A DNA stretch of 64,000 nt. It comes from Sialis fuliginosa (Eukaryota > Arthropoda > Insecta > Megaloptera > Sialidae). A program made the translations under genes and the position numbers. Positions 12,941 through 24,700 of the stretch are shown in pieces. The DNA lies in NCBI GenBank assembly GCA_961205875.1, contig OY540812.1:26173098-26237097 (forward strand). Reading direction: 5' to 3'. The notes beneath the pieces are model-generated. The model searched no databases, was not told the DNA's origin, and saw nothing but the letters and a program-made list of their open reading frames with translations. The first letter of the stretch is position 1, and each line of letters begins with the position of its first letter.

Positions 12941-13037
12941 TTAAATCCCTATTGATTTTAGTACATTACCATTATGTATTATATAAATAATGCAGGTTGG
13001 TTTGTAGCATATCAGTATAGTTTCAAAGTGGCCTGCA

Positions 13038-13072
13038 ATTAGAGAAAGGTTGGGAACCGCTGATTTAGATCA
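13038..13072. mobile_element. hAT-like end fragment
   Basis: AGAGAAAGGTTGGGAACCGCTG is the style of a hAT 3' end. Only one end is recognisable. Confidence 0.35.
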
Positions 13073-14610
13073 CATTCAAAACCTCTGAATTCTGATGCAA
13101 TAAATGATAATTCGTGTTTATATAAATATGACGAACGTTTCGCACAGAATCAGCATATTTAATCAGTGCACGAATCAGCGATGCTTTCTCCACAGAGCGT
13201 GATCTATTTCTGTTAAAAATCGTTACATCCGGGGTACGGGTGTATTTTACAAATGTCACGTTCCAATATTATCCCTTTATTTGAAAAATGTACCTAATAT
13301 CAAAGTATGAAAGTGATGCAAACATGCTGAGGAATGTGAGGAATTTTATGCAGCATTCTTTGAATGTCTGTTATTACATAAAATGTGAAATTTGTTATAT
13401 ATTACATTTTTTTAACCGTCAATTCAATCAATACATATTTTTATGTATGTTCGGGCATAACTCCAACAAATATGCACCGATTTCGAAGTTTTTTTTTAAA
13501 GAGTATACTCCCGAGGAGGGTCCATATAAATTTTATCAGAATCTGACCATAGATTTCGAAAATTCGCCAAACAAAAAGGGAAAACTACTTAAACCTAAAA
13601 ACAATAAAAAGTATACCTAATAATTAAATTTAACAGTTTTTGAAGTCGGTGCCAAATACTGCTTCAAAAACTTATAAATTTAATCAGTAATTTTAGGTTT
13701 TTTTTTTAAATCGGTTTTATTTTTTATTTTAAAGTTTTTTTTTAATGATATTATTGAACTTTGTAAACTATCAATTTTAAAAAATGTTTGCAAGAAGTAG
13801 GTATAAGACTGCCGTGCTTAAAAGTATGTAAAATGTAAAAGGCAGTAGGTAATATAATTTTTTTGTTTTTGGTACCGTTAGATTCTATAAAGGATTTTCT
13901 ACGTTACTGAGAGAAAAAGCGATAAAATATGGTTTGTTAATGAGATCTTTTAAGTTAACTGCCTTTTGTAATTTGGTTGCTTATTCTAAGTAAGAAGGCA
14001 ATAAATACTTTTTTCAAAACACAAATGCAGTAAAGATTATAGTTTTGACATGTAACAAGATACTAACATTGAATTACCCTCAAGACCTGAAAGTGCTAAA
14101 AAATTTGATCGCATTTTTCTCAATTTTTACATTTTTTTTATACGAATACCAAATCTTATAAGAATATCAATAAGTATTAGGTTTTTGAATTTTAACTTAA
14201 GATAAGTCTGTTTATAAAAGAAAATATCCATTCGTGCAATAGTATCAAAATCACAAATATATATTTCTCATACCGTTCTTATATATGTAATATGTATATA
14301 GTATATATGTATGTATGTTTGTTATATATGTTCGACAATATACGAGTATATATGCTAATTTTGACATTCCTTATGAAAGAATTCTTGGTCAATGTTTTAT
14401 CTCACATTAGAATATCAATAAGGCTGAATTTATATTTAATTTAAGTTGTGAAACAACTCTGAGAACAAAAATTATTATTATTACAGTATGCTCTCGATAG
14501 TTTACCCGATGAAAACCAAGCTAGTGGTTAATTACAGTGTAAACATATTTTTAATTAAGAAATTTGGCTTGACATACTATAATGACACTGTTAGGCGCTA
14601 TTTTCAGCGG
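13073..14610. other. AT-rich spacer
   Basis: A 110-codon open frame at 13288-13620 (+) has no recognisable domain, and its composition is like the flanking DNA, so I do not call it a gene. TATA/TGTA microsatellite-like sequence fills 14275-14350. Confidence 0.4.
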
Positions 14611-14611
14611 T

Positions 14612-14800
14612 GTGGTCTAAAGCATAGGTGTCCAACCTTTTGAACCTTCTGGGCCGCATATCATAAACTCAATCTTCAATTTACTAAGGGCCACAGGCCA
14701 GAATATAAAACTGAGGACCTTCTTATTTTATTTTTTTTGGTCGCGTCAATTTCAATTCCTTATTTTATTGAATGAATAAAGTTAGATTAGGAAAAATAAA
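14612..14800. mobile_element. hAT-like fragment (GGTGTCCAACC end)
   Basis: ATAGGTGTCCAACCTTTTG is typical of the ends of one hAT group. The adjacent body (CAGAATATAAAACTGAGGACC, GGTCGCGTCAA) matches the interior of the 336-bp element at 12304-12639. No second end found. Confidence 0.45.
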
Positions 14801-14969
14801 AACTTATACATTAAGGACCGATAAATCAAATGTAATTCATATTAAAATTATTTTGTTTATAGTAGTACACCTTCTAAAAAATTCCCAAACGTTTTAGAGA
14901 GGGTGTACATTTGGCGTAAACAATAAGTTTCTTATTTTTTTTATTAAATGCACACGTATAAAAAAGTTT

Positions 14970-15747
14970 ACTTATGCCCGGTATTATAAAGAATTTGCTT
15001 GAATGCAAAAACAAATTAGCTTCCAGCTAACGCTATCTGCTAGGTGTGCTCGATATTTTAAAGCCGCCCGTGATAACAAATGTATAATAATGTAAATGCT
15101 ATATATATGAAACAAAGATTATCTTTGCCCATAGAAAAAGCTTAAAATGACCTCGACACGTTTTAAAATAAAACAGGTTTTCAAGATGAAACGCTAAGGA
15201 GAGTGTGCTTATGCGTGAGAGAGCGATAAGTATATGTATAAGAGAAAAATACAATAGATAAATAGCGCATACAAATCAGTTTACATCGGTTATGCGTGAA
15301 AGAGCCATGATTAGATGTATAAAGTCAGTTTAAGCCAGTGTCAAGCTACGTGTTTTGTGTGCGGTTTATGTGTCAAAATAATACGTTTGATTATTAATTT
15401 AATATGTTTTTAATTTATTACTTTTTTCTGTGCAAGCACAAATGAAAACCTAAAGATTCTCCTAATATCAAAAATGAGGCTGTATACCTACGAGAAATCT
15501 ACAAAAAAATTTAAAACAAACAAAATTGAGTGTCATTTATGCATAACTACATCGAAAATTATGCTGTCTTTTATAAATATTAATATTTCCATATAAATCG
15601 AACCTTAGCTTACATACATACACACAGAGTTAAGGTGGTCGTGTGTGATTTGAACGAGCGATAATGCAGATTCCTGCAATCTCGGTTGCATCGCCTGGGG
15701 CAGGTGCACTGACCTAAATATTATTCAACGAGTCCATTGTTGCACAG
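14970..15747. other. Spacer with a CCGGTATTATAAAGAAT end
   Basis: GCCCGGTATTATAAAGAATTTG at about 14977-14998 resembles the ends of the element at 19163-19583. The rest holds no recognised gene. Confidence 0.35.
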
Positions 15748-15922
15748 ATCGTATCGCACTTGACGGCGTTTACTGCCTATTGTAACACAGACGATATTTA
15801 CCGCGAGTATAAACATGCTATTATACCGACTCTTTGTGAATTCCATTCAGATGAATGTTTTAGCGTAGAGTTCTTATTGCATAATCGCGTCTACAATGGT
15901 AATGCTGCTGTAGATGAAAATG
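15748..15922 (+). other. Candidate coding exon, unidentified
   Basis: The + strand frame is open from 15718 to the stop at 15940. It can be bounded by an acceptor-like GTTGCACAG just before 15748 and a donor-like AATG|GTATGT after 15922. The translated stretch (about 58 codons) has mixed composition, with Cys, His, Asp and Arg codons and C/G at many third positions, unlike the A/T-driven chance frames elsewhere. I do not recognise a domain. A decayed transposon or processed-gene piece is an alternative. It is not phase-compatible with the exon candidates at 17984 or 26128, so these three do not simply join. Confidence 0.25.
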
Positions 15923-16017
15923 GTATGTTCGTAAATGGGTAGAGAAATCTTTAGTAAGTTGCTGATTCTAATATGGGATATTGTAAATAAACTGTATTAG
16001 AGACGTAACGCAATAAA

Positions 16018-16588
16018 AAAACATCTGCCAAGTAAATGCACAGTGCTTCCTCATGCTAAGTTCACCAAAGTTAGTTAATTATTGAACAATTTAAATAAAA
16101 ACCCATAAAGTGTTAAGATTAATTGTCTGGCATTGGTTAACCATTTAATTAATTTTACTAAAAAATATCAGTTCGAAATTTTTCTTAAGACCTGATAATT
16201 TTTTCGTATATTTTTAATTTTTTGACAATTTCAATCTATAATACAAACGTCAAAATGACATTTAAATTTTTTAAAGTAAATTGAAAAAAATCTTTAAGTA
16301 ACATGTGTCACCTTTCCCCCTTACACATAATTTTGATGATTTTGAAATTGGACCGTCTTCAAACCAGACCAAACCATCCAACCAAGTTTAATTAATATCG
16401 GTTCAGTGATTCATGAGTTATACGTGTGACAAGGATTCAGGGGACAGACAGACAGACACGGAACGAAAAGTGTTTGTCTTGACGTGAAACAGAGATCAAT
16501 TTAAAATTTTGAAATCAGAGAACAATTTTTTTGTCTCATTCTAAAACGATCACAAAGCTTCTCGTATATTCGATATTGTGAGGAAGCA
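16018..16588 (-). mobile_element. Family C repeat, copy 3 (longest)
   Basis: Extends from about CATCTGCCAAGTAAATGCAC through GTGCTTCCTCATGC to GTGAGGAAGCAA. On the minus strand it reads in the order TTGCTTCCTC, GACCTGAAAC-inverse, CTGTCTGTC, GAATCACTGAACCGATATTA, as in copy 1. Short inverted ends TGCTTCCTC are present. No coding frame is intact. Confidence 0.65.
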
Positions 16589-17983
16589 ATACGATGAAGA
16601 TTGAATTCGGCATAAAAAACTAAAAAATTTTGCTACGTCAAAAACCTGGATTTGGTATTATTTAATTAAAAAGTACAAAAAAAAATTTTGATAAAATTAA
16701 CAAATTACGTTTATTTGAAAATATCTACTCAAAAATCCATAAAATTGAAATCAATAATAGGCCAGTCTCTAGAGCTAAATAAAAATACGTTAATTTACAA
16801 CAAGCCAGACTTGAAGCAATCAATTTTGTTACCTTGATTTCCGAATGGAATGCACTGGAAAAGGCACACATTTTTACGTTTTGCGTTTTATCTCCATCTT
16901 TATTGCGAAATCCGACAAAACTGTAGGATAATTTTTTGTAATGTAAAAAATCAACTTACTATGTTAATTGTTTGACTTAAAATGCCATTATTTCGTATAT
17001 TGTCTCGTAACTTTTTGTAATGACTCGGACGAGAAAAACCCACAGGACATTATTGATACTAAACTTTATAAAGAACAAAATAAACTAAAATAGAATTTGT
17101 TATCAATAATGTAACCGGAAATATGACGTCATGTTTGGTTAAGTTTATATCAAAATGAACCTTTTTATCCATTAAGCTGTATTTCACATAACCCAATTAA
17201 TTCACCCAGTCCGTATCATTTTAATTCACGTTTAAAATAAGATTAATTTTTTGCATTATCTATTTGAACTATTTCATTATTTAATTTTTAATTAATACTA
17301 AATACACGAGATCATTATAAATAATAATTAATAATAAATAATAAAATAACGTGATATCGGTTTAAATATGAAACTATTATATAACATATCATAATGCCTT
17401 TTTTAGCTTGACAGATAAATTGGTCATTAACATTTATAGTTTTAATTCTACCATTCAGGTTTTGAAAGATATATTAGTTGACTTAACCGGCCAATGGAAT
17501 TTAGCACATGAACAACAGTCTTTAAGTTAGATTAAAAGAAGATGGAAATATCGTATTTTGCGTGTGAATATATTCATGGTATTCATACTTCACTGCTACA
17601 AAATGCAAACATAACACAAAAGGGTCACTGATCTGCTATGTACATATGTCTGTATGTATTATATTATATATTTTAAGTTTTTTTTTGTCGATTCCATTGG
17701 CCAATGTTTTAGCTTTGGATATAAATAAAATTCTTCCGAAATTTCAAACTCGTAGATCAAACCTATGAACGATGCAAAAATAGTTTTATTTTCATTTAAT
17801 TAACATGGAAAAAATAGCTTTTTTACTTACGCGCGAATAGCTCGTTAAAACATTTTTTTAAATTTCTCACAGCAACATTTTGTAGAGAATTAAATATCCT
17901 AAAAAAAGATTCTGAGTGATTAATTCATAGATCCAGTATTTTTAAAAATTACCAAAAAAGAACATTTTTCAGTAATTTCATAG
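16589..17983. other. AT-rich spacer
   Basis: No gene or mobile element recognised on either strand. Confidence 0.4.
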
Positions 17984-18061
17984 AGTAAGTCGTTTCGGGT
18001 TCTGAATCAAAATATGCTATTACAAACTCATGTAGTGAGGGAAGTCTTAAAGCCGTCAATG
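17984..18061 (+). other. Candidate small coding exon
   Basis: A 78-bp stretch is preceded by an acceptor-like TTTTTCAGTAATTTCATAG and followed by a consensus donor ATG|GTAAGT at 18062. One frame is open across it (26 codons), and it lies outside recognised repeats. I cannot name a protein. Such a pattern can arise by chance in 64 kb, so confidence is low. Confidence 0.2.
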
Positions 18062-18088
18062 GTAAGTATTATAATTTAAGAAAATGAG

Positions 18089-18655
18089 TTAGAAGTTATA
18101 CTTCTTTGGCATTATTGAAAAAAACTACGAAAAATTAACCTCAAATATTTTAAAACTCATATCAAAATTAATTTATTTTAAATATATTTTATGAACACAA
18201 TATTTCTTTCAAATATTAAAATTTTAGTTTTGGAAAAAAAACTTTGAATCAAAAAACTATTTATTTCACAATAATTAAATACCTGTTTATATTATATATT
18301 TTCCAAACTAATATTCTAATAATAACGAACTATATTAATAATTATAATCATTTCAAAAACCGTTAACATAAACATAAAATATAAATATAATATCTAACAA
18401 AATGTACTGCTATAATGTAAACGTAACACTCATATTAATTCGTGTAAACATGTATAGGCATACACGCTACTAAAAATATAAAGCACATCGAGCGAATCTA
18501 ACAGAGGTAGTGTAAGCCATTGAGAGAGTGAGAGCATTATGTATTTCCGAAGACAGTTTTATCTCCCTCGTTCACATCCGAAAATCATGACGAATCAATG
18601 CTTTTCAATGCCCAGCAAAAATATGTCACGGTGCGCCTAAAGAAGTATAACTTCA
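18089..18655. mobile_element. Family B TIR element, longer copy
   Basis: Ends TTAGAAGTTATACTTCTTT and AAAGAAGTATAACTTC are inverted repeats. Internal words (CGAGCGAATCTAACAGAGG, TATGTATTTCCGA, GCCCAGCAAAAATATGTC, GCGCCTAAAGAAG) match the short copy at 256-491. At 567 bp it has no transposase frame, so it is non-autonomous. Confidence 0.6.
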
Positions 18656-19162
18656 AAAAGGAAAGAAACATATACGTTGCTAGGAATTTACATATTTCAT
18701 GACTCTTATATTTAAAAAATTTAAATACGATAACTTTAACATTGAAAACTTGTCTCATTGTCTGATAAACTTATTTTTGAAATTGCAGATTGGTTATCTT
18801 TGATGTAAAGTATGTAAGTACGTACATTGTACATACACATTGCAAGCAAATCAAATATTAAATGAAAGTAATATAAATCATTTTAGTATTCTTTAAAATA
18901 CCAAACCATATTGACACAAACTTTTTGCAAGTAGACAATTTGACATATCACTACCAAGAACTTTGATTATATCATTCTACGAAGTAAGATCAAAGATATC
19001 GGTGAGTTTGTGAATTTCTGACAGTTGACTATTGACAGGTTTCTATGATTGCAGTTAATATACAATTAAATTTCTTATTAGTCATTTTCGTACAAGTTTG
19101 CACCGTTTTCAATTCAATTGGAATAAACATATTTATCATTTTTATATAATGATTCTCTAAAG
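18656..19162. other. AT-rich spacer
   Basis: No gene or mobile element recognised. Confidence 0.4.
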
Positions 19163-19583
19163 TCCGGTATTATACAAAATTTGACAGTTCTAATGCGCGT
19201 TTGGTAGAAATTAGTGATCTAAAAGCAGTAGTCACGTTCACCCTGTTCATCTTCACCCTGCTTTGTTCGGCCCATTAGCAACCTCCCACTCCCTCATGTG
19301 TCCTTGTTATTCAAACCTAAAACAAAATAACACTTTCACACACACAAACACAACACCTACACAATACGAAGATCTGTCGAAAAAGGCCAAGCACCAGACG
19401 ACAATATATGTCATGGATAAAAAAAAGCAGTAGTGACATGTGTACATCTTTAAATGCAAGGCATTAACATTATTATACATTTACTATCATTGCTCTAAAA
19501 TCCTGAGTAAATTCATAACTATTTGACATTTCGCAGATAGCGTTAACATTTACTCCAGAGAAAATTCTTTATAATATATACCG
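19163..19583. mobile_element. TIR element with CCGGTATTATA ends
   Basis: Left end TCCGGTATTATACAAAATTTG and right end AAATTCTTTATAATATATACCG are imperfect inverted repeats. Single ends of the same type occur near 14977 and 50995-51018 (TTCTTTATAATACCAGG). No coding frame; target duplication not clear. Confidence 0.45.
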
Positions 19584-19958
19584 ATATAAAGGAAGGAGGG
19601 TCTAAGGACCAGGGTTGGCAAAAACCCGTTTTTTTTTAAAAAAGCTTAGCCCACCGGGTTTTATTGGGTTTTATTACCGGGTTTTTTTGGGTTTTATTTA
19701 ATAACATATACATAAGGTATAATATATTATTTACATTTTTGTTATATAGTAATATTCATTAAAAATAAATATTTTGTACCACTTAGAATTATGAATGGCG
19801 GCAGGCAGAGTTACGTTAGCAATTTTAATATTATTTTTATTTTATTTATATTATTTTGAGTTAAATAATGTGTTTAGATTTTACGAACGCAAAATTTTTT
19901 ATTTGAATCTTAATTGTTTAAATTCATTTGTATGTATATTATTTACTGGTTATAGTTA

Positions 19959-20383
19959 AGCGTCGATTACATTGAGCGAGTTTACAAGCTAACAAGCCAG
20001 CTTTTTAGCTTGTTAGCTTGTAAACTCGCTCAGTGTCATGATGTTCACAAGCTAACAAGCTGCTTGTAAACAATCTGCTACAAAAGTTGAAAGCCGGGCT
20101 ACTTTACTCGCTAGCTAGTTAGCTTGTTAGATTGTTAGCTTGTTAGCTTGTAAACTAGTCGTGTGTCATCATAGTAGATAGTTCGCTAGCTGCTAGTATC
20201 TCGGTGATTCCTGGTTTCAATGTCTATAAAATGTATTGACAACACGTGGTTTACTCGCTATCTAGTTGGCTACTGAGCGAGTGGAAAGTTTTGTGTGTCA
20301 TCATCACTATCTTACAAGCTAAGAAGCCAGCTTGTAACAAGCTGGCTTCTTAGCTTGTAAACTCGCTCGATGTAATCGACCCT
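19959..20383. mobile_element. PIF/Harbinger-like MITE, 425 bp, rich in internal inverted repeats
   Basis: Ends AGCGTCGATTACATTGAGCG (left) and the inverse of AGGGTCGATTACATCGAGCG (right) are flanked by a 3-bp TTA on each side (19956-19958, 20384-20386), the usual PIF/Harbinger target. The body repeats AAGCTAACAAGC / GCTTGTTAGCTTG words many times in both orientations, so it can fold into several alternative hairpins. It has no coding frame and lies inside the 2.1-kb hAT-type element. Confidence 0.7.
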
Positions 20384-20499
20384 TTACCATACCTTTAAAA
20401 TGTGTTTGCTAATTGTTGTGCAAAATTTAATAATTTTTTTTTTACATATTCTATGTTTTTATTTAAGAATAATTTAATTGTATTTTGATTTTTCACAGT

Positions 20500-20668
20500 T
20501 ATTTTCTTTATTATTACACTTATCAGAACATCTACAAAAAATATTTCTGTTCTTGTTGCGGAAAATTTCCTTGTACAGCTAAAACATGCTCTTGTTTGGC
20601 TTTAGATTTAAAATGTTGTTTTTTTGTAGATATTCTGATAAGTGTAACAATAAAGAAAATAATTGTAA
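20500..20668. repeat. Foldback with about 42-bp arms around a Cys-rich frame remnant
   Basis: TTATTTTCTTTATTATTACA...ATCTACAAAAAA pairs with the inverse at about 20624-20668. The loop reads, on the + strand, as a Cys-rich peptide with a CSCCGKFPCTAKTCSC core. The spacing resembles the CXC-like Cys clusters found in some transposon proteins, but it is too short to assign. Confidence 0.55.
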
Positions 20669-21760
20669 CAAATAAATGTGCAATAAAAATATTCTAAAGT
20701 GTTTTTATTGAAACTTTCATCCCAGTATTTAATTAAAGTTGGCTGATTCTTTTTATTTTTGATTTATTCTGATTGAACAATTAGTTTCCGAGAAAAAATT
20801 CACAAATACACGAATTTTTCGCTATTTTTAAAGTAAAAATATTTTTTATCTTCAAAACTATTGATTTTAAAAAAAAGTTTATGAGACAAAAAATGTTCAT
20901 TTTAATCCAATGAAACTTACATAATTTTTTCAGATTTTTTAACACAGATTTAGATTTATTAAACAAAAAAATGTGTGTACCTATTGAAGGACCGCATAAC
21001 ATAATATCATGTATATAGATGTTTTTTCTCAGAAAAATATAATGAATTTAATAAAATCATTTTTAGCCACTAGAACGTCGATTGGTCGGTTAGTGTACTC
21101 GAAATAGCTGTAATCCGCTCGCCTAATATTACTGTACAGTGTGTCCCATTTTAATCTATCAACCCCCTAATTTTTTTGTGTCTGCCAATTAAATCAAATA
21201 TATTTCAAATAAAAGTTGTTTTGAATGCGGGAACCAAAATAGCGTTATTAATTTTTGATTTCGAAACCTTTCATTGATTTTCTTGTAAAAAAAATTTTGC
21301 AATTTTACGCTTTCAAAATTAATAAAAAATTAAAGGATATTTTTTTTATTATTTTAACCTTTGGCCCAGAGCGGCAGGGGATGATAAAAATAATTGGGCT
21401 CTTGATTCAAAAACTAGATAGTACAAGACCAATAGATATTTAAGAACAGAACCAGAAGATTGGTAGTGCCAGTTTATCTTTGATATAATAATTAACTATA
21501 TATGTATTATATAGAGAATATTTTTTTTAAATTGAATTATTATTTTAAAAATCAGAATTTTGAATCAATGTTTCAATTATATTAGTTAATAAATGGTCTG
21601 AAATGATTGTATTTCTTTAATTTCCTTATAAAATATTATATTTCCTTTAAATATACCTAAAAAAGAAAAAAACCCACCGGGTTTTTTTAAAGTTGTTTGC
21701 CCAAAAAAACCCGGGTGGGTTTTTTGGGTTACCCAGTGGGGAGCCAACCCTGCTAAGGAC

Positions 21761-24700
21761 ACAAAAAATCTTGAGATTAAAAAATACTTATAGATATTGA
21801 AAGTATTCTAGAGTATATTTATTAAAATTCAAATTTTTTCGAAGTGCCGGATAACAGAGAGTATACATATATCTATAATAACACAGGCAGTTAATTGGAT
21901 AGTGGTTGTCGTACTCATACTTACGCGCTTTGTTAAAATATTCGGTTAACTATGATAGATAAAACATGCCGGATAATCGAGTGTGATGTCCAGAGCAGTT
22001 CATTGAACATAACCATTTCCAACACACGCAAACGCTCTTGGTGTAGCGAAAGTGTAAGTGTTTGTTGTGAATGAATCGTGACGATTTTTACCACAACGGT
22101 GGCTATTTATATCCACGCAGCTATTCCAAGAATGAGCGCTATAGAATAGTTTGTGCATAACTTTTGTATGACTTCACACGCCCTGTCAGGACACCTGAAC
22201 CTCGACATAGAATATACAGTATCTGCTTAACGTCAAATCAATCATATGTATATTGTATACTCGTACAAATGAATACTTGTGCATTACAATTTACAATTAT
22301 AATACTTTGTTGTTACAAAGGAGTGTTTCACGATTGGTGCAATTTTCAGCGCTTTAAGCAAAGATGCAAGTTAAAAATTATGTAACTGTTTTAAAGTTTG
22401 ATTCATAAGACAGATGTTACATGTTATAGAGCTACTTATCCGAAACCGAAACAATCGGATATCAGAAAGGATCCTGACCTCTGAAACTAAAACAGTATCC
22501 GAAATAATTAGATTACTAACCTTGAAAATCGTATCCGAAAAAAATCATATTTGTATCCAAATCCGAAATTAAGAAAAAAAATCGTATATGTACCTACTAA
22601 TTCTAATAAGTAGAAAAATATTCTATATGAATTTTCAGTCTAATTTTATTTTTTTATAGCTCAAGTCATTGTTTAAGTACTCATGCAAAATAAGTCTTAA
22701 ATAAAATTAGGATCATCATGAACAAATGAACATGTACCCAGTAACCAAGAAGTATAATACTATCTGTTAATTGAAAGTATAATGGCGAAATATGTCTAAA
22801 TTAAACATATATAAGTACCAAGAATTTAAAATCTTTAAGAATCCCCCAATAATTTATTTTAAATCGTCAATTTTGCGAAATCAAAAATATACTTTCAAAC
22901 GTTATAGCACAAAAACAATTGGTCGTTATTCCATAAAAATATGAATACATACATTGAATTTGTTGTATATTTGATAAGTAACAATATTAATAATCACTCT
23001 GTTATTTGTACAATCATCCGTTTCCGAGGTAATCAGTAATAAAGGGAAATTTAATGTTTTAGAATTACATACATAAATGTATGTAGGGGTGGGGGGTATT
23101 TTAGATTCCAAATGTAAACAATATCTACATTCACAATTCTACAAAAAATTATTTCGTTACTATAACTGTATTAAATAAGAACAAAAATACATACTAACCA
23201 AAAATATTTTTAATGTATTTCATTCATTATACAATTTTTCTCAACAAACCGATTTTTCAAATTTAACTCATCCGTTATAACACCAAGACTCAATGCCTAC
23301 AAATATTGAAATGAGTAGAAGACTCCAAATGCCAGCCATTAAATTCAATGAGTAGTGAAACGATTAAATAAGAACAAATCATTATAATATAAGTTGGTCT
23401 AATCTAGTCGGTAAAAATATTAGTTTTTTCTAATCATTCGCTTTATTCTAATCACTTTATAGTTAGCCACGGCTACAGGCAAATCTTTTTTTTCTATTTC
23501 CCAACAAGTGTTTCCTTATTACATCTATGTTTACATAAAATTACATTAATGGACTCTCTAAATTACATTAATTTAAATAACATTAATTGCAGAAGTAATA
23601 TGCATCAAAAATCATAATTAGTGTCATTGTGATGACTACATTACAGAAAGTTGCAAACTTATTTCCGGCTGAAATTTAAATGCCATTAAAATTATTTGCT
23701 AGCCATTTATTAATCGTAAATCAGAGCGTTAACTCGTTACACACAAAATAAAATTACAATTATAGTAAATGAAAGTGTTTTCAAAAGTTTATCAAATTGA
23801 ATTTTTATGAATGAAATTATTTTTTTAATTTAAATTAGGTATTGTAATTTTAAAAATTAATTTTTACGATATCTAAAATGATTTAAAATTAAATATAACT
23901 AAAATGCAAATCATCTCCTTCAGTAACTATGATGATTTCTTGGATAATGTTAATACACCGACTTAAAATTGAAAACAGCATATCAATTAAATTAACATAA
24001 TAAAGTTAGTAATTCTTAAACGGGTGTTAAAATTTAAAAATATTATAATACAAAATAATACATAAAAAGCCAGCGAAGTTCGTCTAACATTGTATACATC
24101 GTGCATATAATGACACATATATTCGCTCTATGCTGCCATTTTTATTTTCAATTTATTTTATCAATACGTTTTTAAGTTAACCCTGCTGTACTACATGTCG
24201 AATCCTGCCCTGATAAGCACAGAGGCAACCACCATTCCGTATTTGTGTCCCCGTTTTATATGTTGTAAGTGTAGGTGTTCCTCACACATCAGGAAGAAGA
24301 AACAATAATTTAAAGAAAATTAGATGGTTGATTTTGTAAAGAAGAATGCCAAGAAATTTTAAAAAAATAAAAAATAAAAAGATCTTAAGTTATTAATTTG
24401 CACAGTTTCTACTTCAACTTGCGAGTAAATAATTTTTTACGGTCAACTATTTTTTTTGAAACCAGTACAACACGACGCATATTTTAAAACCCCACTTGTG
24501 TATATATATGTAGATAGAAAAAAATTGTTTGTATCTAACGTATTTTTTTAAATCTCGGAAAATAATTATTTTCAAGATTATTCATACTTTCTTTGGAAAC
24601 GGTAGATAATTTTCCAAATGTCAGATCAATCGAGCACGAAGTTTTTAGTTATGTTACAGACGCACGGATAGAGCTTCGATTATAGAGTTTCCATTTTTAC

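Larger units (their letters stand above)
19610..21752. mobile_element. hAT-type element, 2.1 kb, with nested insertion
   Basis: Ends CAGGGTTGGC (left) and GCCAACCCTG (right) are exact inverted repeats, flanked by a perfect 8-bp duplication CTAAGGAC (19602-19609 and 21753-21760), a hAT signature. Subterminal regions are built of repeated ACCGGGTTTT/AAAACCCGGGT words at both ends. Length would permit part of a transposase, but no intact frame or hAT dimerisation motif is seen. A 425-bp PIF/Harbinger-like element sits inside at 19959-20383, and a further foldback at about 20500-20665. Confidence 0.85.

Noticed and set aside
13288-13620. 110-codon + strand frame
   Set aside because: Composition like flanking AT-rich DNA, no domain, no splice context.
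19959-20383. CRISPR-like array of AAGCTAACAAGC words
   Set aside because: Repeats alternate in orientation, are irregularly spaced, lie within TIRs with a target duplication, and the DNA is eukaryotic.
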